A stretch of 64,000 bases of DNA from Streptomyces sp. Ru71. GTDB lineage: Bacteria; Actinomycetota; Actinomycetes; Streptomycetales; Streptomycetaceae. The notes under the pieces are model-generated. The model was given only the letters and a program-made list of their open reading frames with translations. It was not told where the DNA came from and made no database searches. The DNA is taken from NCBI RefSeq assembly GCF_002920535.1, contig NZ_PQSS01000018.1:1-64000 (forward strand), read 5' to 3'. The position numbers and the translations under genes are program-made. Shown piece after piece: positions 24,758 through 32,722 of the stretch (position 1 is the stretch's first letter; every line of letters starts with the position of its first letter).

Positions 24758-25342
24758 TCAGTCGACGGGGAACTCGCCAGTGTCGATCGTCACGGTGAAA
24801 GGTGCGGGGAGCTTGATGGGATCCCCGAACTTCACCGCGCTGAGTACCCGGTAGACGTCACCCTTCGGCTCCCCGTACAGCGTCACGGTCGGGCCGCCGG
24901 GAGCCCAGCGGTCCACCAGGAGACAGAGCGGGATACCGGCCGTGGCATACGCGGCGGGCTTGCTGACGCGGTCGTGCCGGGCGTTGGACTTGGAGGTCAC
25001 CTCGACGACGAGTTCGGCCAGGGCGGCGGGAATGTGGGTGTCGGTGTCGGCGCACTCCTGCACAGGCGCCACCAACAGGTCCGGGATGAGCATGCCCAGA
25101 CGGGACGGCACGGCGATGGCCTGGGTTTGGAAGATCTCCCAGTCCTCGGGGATCACGGAGTAGAGCCGACGCTGAATGCGGGCCGCGATCACGTTGTGGC
25201 GGGAAGCGGGAGCAGGTGACACGGTGATGATCCCCTCGATGATCTCCACCTTGCTGCCCTCAGGCCATTCCATCTCCTCCCAGAACCGGACCAGTTCGTC
25301 CCAGCCCTGCTCGGGGTCGTGGCTGACGGTGAGTGCGCTCAT
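24758..25342 (-). CDS. Uma2-family (DUF820) endonuclease-like protein
   Basis: A 194-residue protein of the Uma2 family, a PD-(D/E)XK nuclease-fold group expanded in Streptomyces and cyanobacteria. Motifs are KVEIIEGIITVSPAP, NVIAARIQRRL, the Asp in IPDLLVAP and the ELVVEVTSKSNARHDRVSKPAAYATAGIPLCLLVD core with E-x-K-like residues. The biological role of the family is unknown. A terminator separates it from the nucleoside operon upstream, so it is probably an independent insertion. AT content is slightly higher than in its neighbours. Confidence 0.82.
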   Translation of the reverse strand: MSALTVSHDPEQGWDELVRFWEEMEWPEGSKVEIIEGIITVSPAPASRHNVIAARIQRRLYSVIPEDWEIFQTQAIAVPSRLGMLIPDLLVAPVQECADTDTHIPAALAELVVEVTSKSNARHDRVSKPAAYATAGIPLCLLVDRWAPGGPTVTLYGEPKGDVYRVLSAVKFGDPIKLPAPFTVTIDTGEFPVD

Positions 25343-25381
25343 GGCGGTCTCCTATCGGTGCGTCACCGATCCCAGCATGCC

Positions 25382-25415
25382 GAACGGGACCGGTGGCGGT
25401 CCACCGATCCCGTTC
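25382..25415 (-). terminator. Terminator of the nucleoside ABC-cdd-deoA operon
   Basis: GAACGGGACCGGTGG (25382-25396) pairs with CCACCGATCCCGTTC (25401-25415) with one internal mismatch. It starts 23 bases beyond the deoA stop. Confidence 0.75.
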
Positions 25416-25438
25416 ACCCGAAAGAAGAAACCCCCTGG

Positions 25439-26722
25439 TCAGGCGATACGTTCCAGCACCACCGGCGACGGCGTGAAGGCCGTGCCCGGGGCCGCGATGT
25501 CGTAGGAGCCCTGGACCGCCTGGAGGGCGTACTCGAAGCGCTCGGGGGTGTCCGTGTGGAGGGTCAGCAGGGGCTGGCCCTCGGTCACCGTGTCGCCCGG
25601 CTTGGCGTGCATCTCCACGCCCGCCCCGGCCTGCACCGGGTCCTCCTTGCGGGCGCGGCCCGCGCCCAGGCGCCAGGCGGCGACGCCGATGTCGTAGGCG
25701 TCGAGGCGGGTCAGGACGCCCGAGGACGGGGCCTTGATCACGTGCTGCTCGCGGGCCACCGGCAGCTCCGCGTCCGGGTCGCCGCCCTGGGCCGCGATCA
25801 TGCGGCGCCAGACGTCCATCGCGGAGCCGTCGGCGAGGGCCTTGGCCGGGTCGGTGCCGTGGACGCCGGCCGCCTCCAGCATCTCGCGGGCCAGGGCGAT
25901 CGTCAGCTCCACGACGTCCGCCGGGCCGCCGCCCGCCAGGACCTCCAGGGACTCGCGGACCTCCAGGGCGTTGCCCGCGGTCAGGCCGAGCGGGGTGGAC
26001 ATGTCGGTGAGGAGGGCGACCGTCTTCACCCCGTGGTCGGTGCCGAGGCCGACCATCGTGGTGGCCAGCTCGCGGGCGTCCTCGATCGTCTTCATGAAGG
26101 CGCCGGAGCCGACCTTGACGTCCAGGACCAGGCTGCCCGTGCCCTCGGCGATCTTCTTCGACATGATCGAGGAGGCGATCAGCGGGATCGCCTCGACCGT
26201 GCCGGTCACGTCCCGCAGCGCGTACAGCTTCTTGTCGGCGGGCGCCAGGCCGTCGCCGGCCGCGCAGATCACCGCGCCGACCTCGTCCAGGACGCGCAGC
26301 ATCTCCTCGTTGGACAGCAGCGCCCGCCAGCCGGGGATCGACTCCAGCTTGTCCAGGGTGCCGCCGGTGTGGCCGAGGCCGCGGCCGGACAGCTGCGGCA
26401 CGGCGGCGCCGCACGCGGCGACCAGCGGGGCGAGCGGGAGGGTGATCTTGTCGCCGACGCCGCCCGTGGAGTGCTTGTCGGCGGTCGGGCGGGTGAGGGA
26501 GGAGAAGTCCATGCGCTCGCCGGAGGCGATCATCGCGGCCGTCCAGCGGGCGATCTCCCGGCGGTCCATGCCGTTGAGCAGGATGGCCATCGCGAGCGCG
26601 GACATCTGCTCGTCGGCGACCTCGCCGCGCGTGTAGGCGTCGATGACCCAGTCGATCTGCTCGTCGCTGAGCTCACCGCGGTCGCGCTTGGTGCGGATGA
26701 CGGAGATGGCGTCCATGGCCAT
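25439..26722 (-). CDS. deoA: Thymidine (pyrimidine nucleoside) phosphorylase
   Basis: A 427-residue enzyme that phosphorolyses thymidine and deoxyuridine to base plus deoxyribose-1-phosphate. The N-terminal helical domain has DEQIDWVIDAYTRGEVADEQMSALAMAIL. The phosphate loop is DKHSTGGVGDK, the family signature SGRGLGHTGGTLDKLESIPG follows, and the C-terminal domain contains AWRLGAGRARKEDPV. AAGGA lies 6 bases before ATG 26722. It is the last gene of the operon; a 15-bp perfect hairpin sits in the 69-base gap after cdd. Confidence 0.94.
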   Translation of the reverse strand: MAMDAISVIRTKRDRGELSDEQIDWVIDAYTRGEVADEQMSALAMAILLNGMDRREIARWTAAMIASGERMDFSSLTRPTADKHSTGGVGDKITLPLAPLVAACGAAVPQLSGRGLGHTGGTLDKLESIPGWRALLSNEEMLRVLDEVGAVICAAGDGLAPADKKLYALRDVTGTVEAIPLIASSIMSKKIAEGTGSLVLDVKVGSGAFMKTIEDARELATTMVGLGTDHGVKTVALLTDMSTPLGLTAGNALEVRESLEVLAGGGPADVVELTIALAREMLEAAGVHGTDPAKALADGSAMDVWRRMIAAQGGDPDAELPVAREQHVIKAPSSGVLTRLDAYDIGVAAWRLGAGRARKEDPVQAGAGVEMHAKPGDTVTEGQPLLTLHTDTPERFEYALQAVQGSYDIAAPGTAFTPSPVVLERIA

Positions 26723-26751
26723 GGCGTTCCTTCCGAGACGTTCAGGAAATA

Positions 26752-26785
26752 CGCGGCCCCTCTGAGCCGACTCAGAGGGGCCGCG
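26752..26785 (-). other. Intercistronic hairpin between cdd and deoA
   Basis: CGCGGCCCCTCTGAG and CTCAGAGGGGCCGCG form a perfect 15-bp stem with a 4-base loop (CCGA) 6 bases after the cdd stop and 29 bases before the deoA start. No T run follows on the minus strand. It may be a partial terminator that lowers deoA expression, or an mRNA-stability element. Confidence 0.75.
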
Positions 26786-26791
26786 CGGGAG

Positions 26792-27205
26792 TTACCGGTT
26801 GAGATGGTCCGGGCCGAAGGCCTGGGGCAGCATCTGCGAGAGGGGGAGGATGCCCGCCGGGGTCTCCAGCAGCAGCTCCGGTCCGCCGAACTCGTACAGC
26901 AGCTGCCGGCAGCGGCCGCACGGCACGAGGATCTCGCCGCGGCCGTCGACACAGGTGAAGTGCGTCAGCCGGCCGCCGCCGGTGCGGGCCAGCTCGGAGA
27001 CCAGCCCGCACTCGGCGCACAGCCCGATGCCGTAGGAGGCGTTCTCGACGTTGCAGCCGGAGACCGTACGGCCGTCGTCGACGAGGGCGGCCACCCCGAC
27101 CGGGTAGCCGGAGTAGGGGGCGTACGCGCGGGTCATGGCCTCGCGGGCCACCGCCCGCAGCGCCTCCCAGTCGACGCCGGCGTCGGCTTCGGCGGGCGGG
27201 GTCAC
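26792..27205 (-). CDS. cdd: Cytidine deaminase
   Basis: A 137-residue zinc enzyme deaminating cytidine and deoxycytidine to (deoxy)uridine, feeding DeoA. Zinc ligands and catalytic Glu are in NVENASYGIGLCAE and VPCGRCRQ; AYAPYSGYPVGVAAL is the family N-terminal motif. Its GTG start overlaps the stop of the upstream permease gene (GTGA at 27202-27205), so translation is coupled. Confidence 0.95.
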   Translation of the reverse strand: MTPPAEADAGVDWEALRAVAREAMTRAYAPYSGYPVGVAALVDDGRTVSGCNVENASYGIGLCAECGLVSELARTGGGRLTHFTCVDGRGEILVPCGRCRQLLYEFGGPELLLETPAGILPLSQMLPQAFGPDHLNR

Positions 27206-28461
27206 TTGCCCTGTCCCTTGCGGTAGGGCAGGCCGTCCGCCTTCGGCATGCGCAGGCTCTGCGCGGACAGCGCGAGGACGAGCAGGGTGACGATGTACGG
27301 GGTGGCCGTCACCAGCTGGCGCGGGACCTCGTCGGTGCTGCTGTACCAGATGAACATCAGCACCGAGATCGCCAGCGTGATGACACCGCCGACCAGCTTC
27401 TTGCGCCACAGCATGTACGCGGCGCCGAACACCAGCAGGATCGCCAGCAGCAGGATCAGCGCGTGCACGTTGGTGGTGCCGCCGCGCAGGTTGAGGCTGT
27501 CGGTGTAGCCGAACAGGCCGGCGCCGAGGGCGAGGCCGCCCGGCATCCAGTTGCCGAAGATCATCGCTGCGAGGCCGATGTAGCCGCGGCCGGCGGTCTG
27601 GCCGTCGAGGTAGACGTTGGAGGCGACGATCGACAGGAAGGCGCCGCCGAGACCGGCGAGGCCGCCGGAGACGATCACCGCGATGTACTTGTACTTGTAG
27701 ACGTTGACGCCGAGGGACTCCGCCGCGACCGGGTTCTCACCGCAGGAGCGCAGCCGCAGGCCGAAGGCGGTGCGCCACAGCACCCACCAGGTCGCCGGCA
27801 CCAGCGCGACCGCGATGACGGTCAGCGGCGAGAGGTTGGTGACCAGACCGCCGAGCAGACCGGCGATGTCGGAGATCAGGAACCAGTGCTTCTCGTTCAG
27901 CGTCTGCAGTCCGTCGGACAGGCCGGGGATGCTGAACGTGCCGAGCGAGTCGATCGGCGGGGACTGCTTGGACGAGCCCTGCGGGGCGTCCTCGAAGGTG
28001 AACTTCGACAGGTAGCGGGTGACACCGAGGGCGAGGATGTTCAGGGCCACACCGGAGACGATGTGGTTGACGTTGAAGGTGACGGTGGCGATGGCGTGCA
28101 GCAGCGCGCCGAGCGCGCCGCCGAGGATGCCGAAGACGACACCGGTCCACGGGCCCCACTGGTAGCCGGCCCAGGCACCGAACCAGGTGCCGAGGATCAT
28201 CATGCCTTCGAGGCCGATGTTGACGACACCCGAGCGCTCGGCCCACAGACCGCCGAGACCGGCCAGGCCGATCGGGACGGCCAGGCGCAGCGCGGTGGAC
28301 ATCTGGCCGGTGGAGGTGATGCCGTCCGCGCCGGAGATGATGCGGACGATCGAGGTCAGGACCAGCACGCCCGCGATGATCAGCAGGAGCACCGGGAGCG
28401 AGAGACGGCGGCCCCTGCCGGGCTGCTTGGCCTGGGGCTTGGCGACGGTCGCGGTGGACAT
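27202..28461 (-). CDS. Nucleoside ABC transporter permease, second subunit (NupQ-like)
   Basis: A 419-residue membrane protein of the branched-chain-amino-acid/ribose permease superfamily, BmpA-linked nucleoside branch. About ten helices follow a basic N-terminus (PGRGRRLSLPVLLLIIAGVLVL). WAERSGVVNIGLEGMMILGTWFGAW, RTAFGLRLRSCGENPVAAESLGVNVY (EAA-like cytoplasmic loop) and GRGYIGLAAMIFGNWMPGG are diagnostic. It pairs with the permease encoded just upstream; the ATGA overlap at 28458-28461 couples them. Confidence 0.9.
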   Translation of the reverse strand: MSTATVAKPQAKQPGRGRRLSLPVLLLIIAGVLVLTSIVRIISGADGITSTGQMSTALRLAVPIGLAGLGGLWAERSGVVNIGLEGMMILGTWFGAWAGYQWGPWTGVVFGILGGALGALLHAIATVTFNVNHIVSGVALNILALGVTRYLSKFTFEDAPQGSSKQSPPIDSLGTFSIPGLSDGLQTLNEKHWFLISDIAGLLGGLVTNLSPLTVIAVALVPATWWVLWRTAFGLRLRSCGENPVAAESLGVNVYKYKYIAVIVSGGLAGLGGAFLSIVASNVYLDGQTAGRGYIGLAAMIFGNWMPGGLALGAGLFGYTDSLNLRGGTTNVHALILLLAILLVFGAAYMLWRKKLVGGVITLAISVLMFIWYSSTDEVPRQLVTATPYIVTLLVLALSAQSLRMPKADGLPYRKGQGK

Positions 28462-29579
28462 CAGGCCGCCACCTCCTTCGTGTTGTGGGCGGCCTGAGCG
28501 GCGAGCTCGGCTCCGACCCTCTTCTGCTGGCGGCGCAGGCCCCACTGGCGGACGGCTTCGTAGGAGATGACGACCGTGAAGACGATGACGCCCTGCATGA
28601 TCGTGGCGATCTCCTTCTCGTACGCCGTCGGGACGGCGTAGTCGAGCGCCGGGGACGCCTTGTCGAGGAAGGCCCACAGGAGGGCGGCCAGCGCGATGCC
28701 GCCGGGGTTGTTGCGCCCGAGGAGGGCGATGGCGATGGCGTTGAAGCCGACACCGGCCGGGAAGGTCAGGCCGTAGGTGTGGGCGTCGCCGAGGAGCAGC
28801 GGCAGACCGGAGAGGCCGGCCACGGCGCCGGAGATGAGCATCGCGGTGAGCGTCATGCGCTTGGCGTTGACGCCGGAGGCCGCGGCGGCGGTCTCGGAGG
28901 CGCCGGTGGCGCGCAGGTCGAAGCCGAAGCGGGTGCGGTTGAGGACGATCCAGTAGGCGACGCCGAGCAGCACGGCGAGGAAGACCAGGCCGTAGATCTC
29001 GCCGACGTCGGGGCCCAGGTCGATGCCGGGCACCCAGCCGGACTCCTTCATGATGCCGGTGGTGTTGTTGTCGCCGACCAGCACGCCGAAGTTCTCGGTG
29101 AGGGTGAGGTAGCCGATCAGGGCGGTGGCGATGGAGTTCAGCATGATCGTGGCGACGACCTCGCTGACCCCTCGGGTCACCTTCAGCACGCCCGCGATGC
29201 CGGCCCACATGGCGCCGGTGAGGGCGCCGACGATGAGCAGCAGCGGGACCTGGAGGGCGGCGGGGAGCGCCACGTGCGCGCCGACCAGCGCGGTCATCAG
29301 GGCGCCGAGGCGGTACTGGCCGTCCACACCGATGTTGAACAGGTTCATCCGGAAGCCGAGGGCGACCGCCAGGGCGGCGATGTAGTACAGCGACGCCTGG
29401 TTGATGATCAGGACCTGGACGTCGGAGTAGCCGATCTGCTCCAGCATCAGCCGGTACGGCTCGATCGGGTTCCGGCCGGACGCGACCAGCACGATCGAGG
29501 TGAGCAGGATCGCCGAGACCAGCGCGATGACCGGTCCGGCCACCGCGACGAGCACGCGGTCCTTGTCGAACTTCTTCAT
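28461..29579 (-). CDS. Nucleoside ABC transporter permease, first subunit (NupP-like)
   Basis: A 372-residue permease with about nine or ten helices. It opens with MKKFDKDRVLVAVAGPVIALVSA and carries FRMNLFNIGVDGQYRLGAL, RGVSEVVATIMLNSIA, the cytoplasmic loop RTRFGFDLRATGASETAAAASGVNAKR, which contacts the ATPase, and GFNAIAIALLGRNNPGG. Its start overlaps the ATPase stop (ATGA at 29576-29579). Together the two permeases and the tandem-NBD ATPase form the membrane part of the importer. Confidence 0.9.
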   Translation of the reverse strand: MKKFDKDRVLVAVAGPVIALVSAILLTSIVLVASGRNPIEPYRLMLEQIGYSDVQVLIINQASLYYIAALAVALGFRMNLFNIGVDGQYRLGALMTALVGAHVALPAALQVPLLLIVGALTGAMWAGIAGVLKVTRGVSEVVATIMLNSIATALIGYLTLTENFGVLVGDNNTTGIMKESGWVPGIDLGPDVGEIYGLVFLAVLLGVAYWIVLNRTRFGFDLRATGASETAAAASGVNAKRMTLTAMLISGAVAGLSGLPLLLGDAHTYGLTFPAGVGFNAIAIALLGRNNPGGIALAALLWAFLDKASPALDYAVPTAYEKEIATIMQGVIVFTVVISYEAVRQWGLRRQQKRVGAELAAQAAHNTKEVAA

Positions 29580-31192
29580 CGGGCCTCGTCCTCCGGGGCG
29601 GCGCCGTCGCCGCCGTTCGCTTCGTGCTCCAGGTGGCCGGTCACGGCACCGGTCATGGCCGAGCCCAGCTCCTCCGGCGTGACGGTGGCCGGGTCGGCGT
29701 CGGCGACCAGCCTGCCGTCGTAGATGACGCGCAGGGTGTCCGACAGGCCGATCAGCTCGTCCAGGTCGGCGGAGATCAGCAGCACGGCCAGACCCTCGCG
29801 GCGGGCGTCGCGGATGCGGTCCCAGATCTGGGCCTGCGCGCCGACGTCCACACCGCGGGTGGGGTGGGCGGCGATCAGGAACTTCGGGCCGTGGCTCATC
29901 TCGCGGCCGACGATCAGCTTCTGCTGGTTGCCGCCGGACAGGGAGGCCGCGGTGACGTCGATGCCGGGGGTGCGGACGTCGTACTCCTCGACGATCCGGC
30001 GGGTGTCGTCCTGGGCGCCCTTGGGGTTCAGCCAGAAGCCCTTGGCGTTCGGCTTCTCGGTGACGTGGCCGAGGATGCGGTTCTCCCACAGCGGGGCCTC
30101 CAGCAGCAGGCCCTGGCGGTGGCGGTCCTCGGGGATGTAGCCGACGCCGGACTCGCGGCGCTTGCGGGTGGCCCAGCCGGTGATGTCCTCGCCGAGGAAG
30201 CGGATCGTGCCGGCGTCGGCGTTCTTGGTGCCGATGAGCGCGTCGATCAGCTCGGTCTGGCCGTTGCCCTCGACACCGGCGATGCCCATGACCTCGCCGG
30301 CGTGGATGGTGAAGGTGACGTCGTCGAGGACCTTCTTGGCGCCGGTGTCGGTGACGTCCGTGAGGGCGGCGCCGACGGACGCGGGCTCCGCCTCCGCGCC
30401 CAGGGAGGCCCCGGCGGCGTAGACGGTGAGGCCCTCCACCTGGAGGACGGGCTGGTCGGTGACCGTCGACTCGGCGGTCTCCGGGGTGGGCAGCTCGCTG
30501 CCGACCATCATCTCGGCGAGCTGGCGGGGGGTGGTCTGCGAGGGGACGGCCGTGCCGACCGTCGTACCGCGGCGGATGACGGTGATGTCGTCGGCGACGG
30601 ACAGCACCTCGCCCAGCTTGTGGGAGATGAAGATGACGGACAGGCCCTCGGACTTCAGCTCGCGCAGGTTGTCGAAGAGCGCGTCGACCTCCTGCGGGAC
30701 GAGCACGGCGGTCGGCTCGTCGAGGATGAGGGTCTTGGCGCCGCGGTAGAGGACCTTGAGGATCTCCACGCGCTGGCGGTCGGCGACGCCGAGGTCCTCG
30801 ACCAGGGCGTCCGGGCGCACACCCAGCCCGTACCGGTCGGAGATCTCCTTGATCTTCTTGCGCGCGGTGGAGCCGATGCCGTACAGCTTCTCGCTGCCCA
30901 GCACGACGTTCTCCAGCACGGTGAGGTTGTCGGCCAGCATGAAGTGCTGGTGGACCATGCCGATGCCGCGGGCGATGGCGTCGGCGGGGCTGGAGAAGCT
31001 GACGTGCGCGCCGTCGACGGTGATGGTGCCCTCGTCCGGCTTCTGCATGCCGTAGAGGATCTTCATCAGGGTCGACTTGCCGGCGCCGTTCTCGCCGACG
31101 AGCGCGTGGACGGTGCCCTTGCGGACCGTCAGGTGGATGTCGTGGTTGGCCACGACACCGGGGAAGCGTTTCGTGATGCCCGCGAGCTCCAC
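29576..31192 (-). CDS. Nucleoside ABC transporter ATP-binding protein (two nucleotide-binding domains)
   Basis: A protein of at least 538 residues with two ABC domains as in RbsA/NupO-type ATPases. Domain 1 has Walker A GENGAGKSTLMK, LGVADRQRVEILKVL and Walker B TLILDEPTAVL. Domain 2 has a degenerate Walker A (GVEGNGQTELID), the signature LSGGNQQK and LIAAHPTRGVD. GTG 31192 starts the ABC core but has no ribosome-binding site. A strong AGGAG lies further up, 8 bases before an in-frame ATC (31238-31240). Translation from that ATC would add 16 residues, and no ATG, GTG or TTG exists in frame between, so the true start is uncertain. The operator at 31270 controls the operon. Confidence 0.88.
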   Translation of the reverse strand: MELAGITKRFPGVVANHDIHLTVRKGTVHALVGENGAGKSTLMKILYGMQKPDEGTITVDGAHVSFSSPADAIARGIGMVHQHFMLADNLTVLENVVLGSEKLYGIGSTARKKIKEISDRYGLGVRPDALVEDLGVADRQRVEILKVLYRGAKTLILDEPTAVLVPQEVDALFDNLRELKSEGLSVIFISHKLGEVLSVADDITVIRRGTTVGTAVPSQTTPRQLAEMMVGSELPTPETAESTVTDQPVLQVEGLTVYAAGASLGAEAEPASVGAALTDVTDTGAKKVLDDVTFTIHAGEVMGIAGVEGNGQTELIDALIGTKNADAGTIRFLGEDITGWATRKRRESGVGYIPEDRHRQGLLLEAPLWENRILGHVTEKPNAKGFWLNPKGAQDDTRRIVEEYDVRTPGIDVTAASLSGGNQQKLIVGREMSHGPKFLIAAHPTRGVDVGAQAQIWDRIRDARREGLAVLLISADLDELIGLSDTLRVIYDGRLVADADPATVTPEELGSAMTGAVTGHLEHEANGGDGAAPEDEAR

Positions 31193-31269
31193 CGCGATCG
31201 TCGACTGAGCGGTGTGCGGAGGGCTGCTGGTCGCGTCGATGGCGCACTCTCCTCGGGAAAGGGGCCGCT

Positions 31270-31281
31270 CTACGCGCGTAG
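31270..31281. promoter_or_regulatory. Nucleoside-regulon operator (ABC-cdd-deoA operon)
   Basis: CTACGCGCGTAG, perfect, within a longer interrupted palindrome (GGGGC on one side, GCCCC on the other). It lies 29 bases before the possible ATC start and 77 before GTG 31192. Confidence 0.8.
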
Positions 31282-31435
31282 CGCCCCTGCTTTAAATAGT
31301 GCTCGGACCGGATCCGGCTTTTTCAAGTACCCGATCGGTTCCGAGCATTCTGCCGCGCGAGGGAGCGCGGACAGGCCATCCTGCCCGCGCCCCGTTGCGT
31401 GGCCGTAACGCTGCCATTGCGGCGTTGCCGTGGCC

Positions 31436-31467
31436 AAGACCTCTGACCGGAACGGTCAGGAGGTCTT
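31436..31467 (-). terminator. Terminator overlapping the end of the first bmp gene
   Basis: AAGACCTC and TGACCG pair with CGGTCA and GAGGTCTT, one G bulged, loop GAA. The right arm includes the stop codon and last codons of the lipoprotein gene. It separates the bmp transcript from the ABC operon downstream on the same strand. Confidence 0.7.
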
Positions 31468-32502
31468 CACCTGGATGGTGCCGTTCTTGATGCCTTCCTC
31501 GGCCTTCTTCACGGCGTCCTGGACGGCCTTGTCGTTCGCGAACGCCGGGTTGGAGTTCGACAGGCTCACGCCGCCGTTCTCCAGGCTGCCGCGGACCTCG
31601 CCCGACTGCGGCTTGCCGTCGTGGACGGACTTGGCGAGCTCGTAGACCGCGCCCTCGACGTTCTTCATGGCCGAGGTGAAGATCGACGCCTTGTACTTGG
31701 CCAGCGCGTCCTGCTTGTACTGGTCGGAGTCGACGCCGATCGCCCACACGTGGTGCGCGTTGGCGGCCTTGATCACACCCTGGCCGGACAGGCCGGCGGC
31801 GGCGTAGACGACGTCCGCGCCCGCGTCGATCTGGCCCTCGGCGGCGTTCTCACCCTTGTCGGGGCTGGAGAAGCCGCCCTCCTGCGCGGTCTCGGTCAGG
31901 TACTGCGACTTGACCGTGACGCCCTTCTTGGTGTCGGCGACGCCCTGCTTGAAGCCCGCCTCGAACTTGTGGATCAGCGGGACGTTCACACCGCCGATGA
32001 AGCCGACGACGTTGGACTTGGTGGCCTTGGCGGCGGCGACACCGGCGAGGTAGGACGCCTGCTCCTCGTGGAAGACGAGGTCGGCGACGTTGTTCGCCTT
32101 GATGGTGTTGTCGTCGACGATGCCGAAGGTCGTCTTCGGGTACTTGGCGGCGGCCTCCTTCACGGCCGGCGCGTAGGCGAAGCCGACGCCGATGACGGGG
32201 TTGTAGCCCTGCTTGGCGAGGGTCTCCAGGCGCTGCACCTTGTCCGCGTCGGACTCGCCGTCCTGCGGCTCCACGGCGGTGGACTTGTAGCCGAACTCCT
32301 TGCTGGCCTTGTCCATGCCGGCGGTGGCGGCGTCGTTGAAGGACTGGTCGCCCTTGCCGCCGACGTCGTACGCCAGCGCGAGACCGAGGTCCTTGCTGCC
32401 ACCGGAGGAGGACGAACTGGACGAGCTGCCACAAGCGGTAGCGGTGACAGCGAGGGCTGCGGTAGCTACACCCGCAACCGCGAGACGGGACACCCGGCGC
32501 AT
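31456..32502 (-). CDS. BmpA-family nucleoside-binding lipoprotein 1
   Basis: A 348-residue substrate-binding lipoprotein of the BmpA/PnrA family, which captures purine and pyrimidine nucleosides outside the membrane. A signal peptide ends in lipobox VTATAC (Cys24), then a serine-rich tether. Family motifs are LAYDVGGKGDQSFNDAA, NPVIGVGFAYAPAV, NVADLVFHEEQASYLAGVAAA, VGFIGGVNVPLIHKFEAGFKQG, DVVYAAAGLSGQGV and WAIGVDSDQY. AAAGGAG precedes ATG 32502. It has its own operator and terminator, separate from the permease operon, so it can be made in excess of the membrane parts. It is a close paralogue of the next gene. Confidence 0.93.
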   Translation of the reverse strand: MRRVSRLAVAGVATAALAVTATACGSSSSSSSSGGSKDLGLALAYDVGGKGDQSFNDAATAGMDKASKEFGYKSTAVEPQDGESDADKVQRLETLAKQGYNPVIGVGFAYAPAVKEAAAKYPKTTFGIVDDNTIKANNVADLVFHEEQASYLAGVAAAKATKSNVVGFIGGVNVPLIHKFEAGFKQGVADTKKGVTVKSQYLTETAQEGGFSSPDKGENAAEGQIDAGADVVYAAAGLSGQGVIKAANAHHVWAIGVDSDQYKQDALAKYKASIFTSAMKNVEGAVYELAKSVHDGKPQSGEVRGSLENGGVSLSNSNPAFANDKAVQDAVKKAEEGIKNGTIQVKTS

Positions 32503-32558
32503 GGAACGAGACTCCTTTGTGCAAGCGCCCATACCAGGCGCTGGTTCCGCCGCAGCGT

Positions 32559-32568
32559 AACGCGCGTA
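32559..32568. promoter_or_regulatory. Nucleoside-regulon operator (bmp 1)
   Basis: AACGCGCGTA within GTAACGCGCGTAGAC: the palindrome with one base changed in one half-site. The second bmp gene has exactly the same variant. It lies 56 bases upstream of the start codon. Confidence 0.72.
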
Positions 32569-32648
32569 GACCAGACGGAAAACCCCTTCTGTCCGGTCCG
32601 TTATCGAGCTGTGGCCACAGTTGCGCCCCAGACTACGGACAGCGAAAC

Positions 32649-32671
32649 GCCCCTCGCGGGAAGCGAGGGGC
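32649..32671 (-). terminator. Terminator of the second bmp gene
   Basis: GCCCCTCGC (32649-32657) and GCGAGGGGC (32663-32671) pair perfectly; on the minus strand the stem is followed by GTTTCG. It begins 51 bases past the stop of bmp 2. Confidence 0.72.
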
Positions 32672-32722
32672 GCAGCTGCGGGAAGGAACCCTAAGGGCCT
32701 ACCGGCCCGGTCCCCGCATGGC

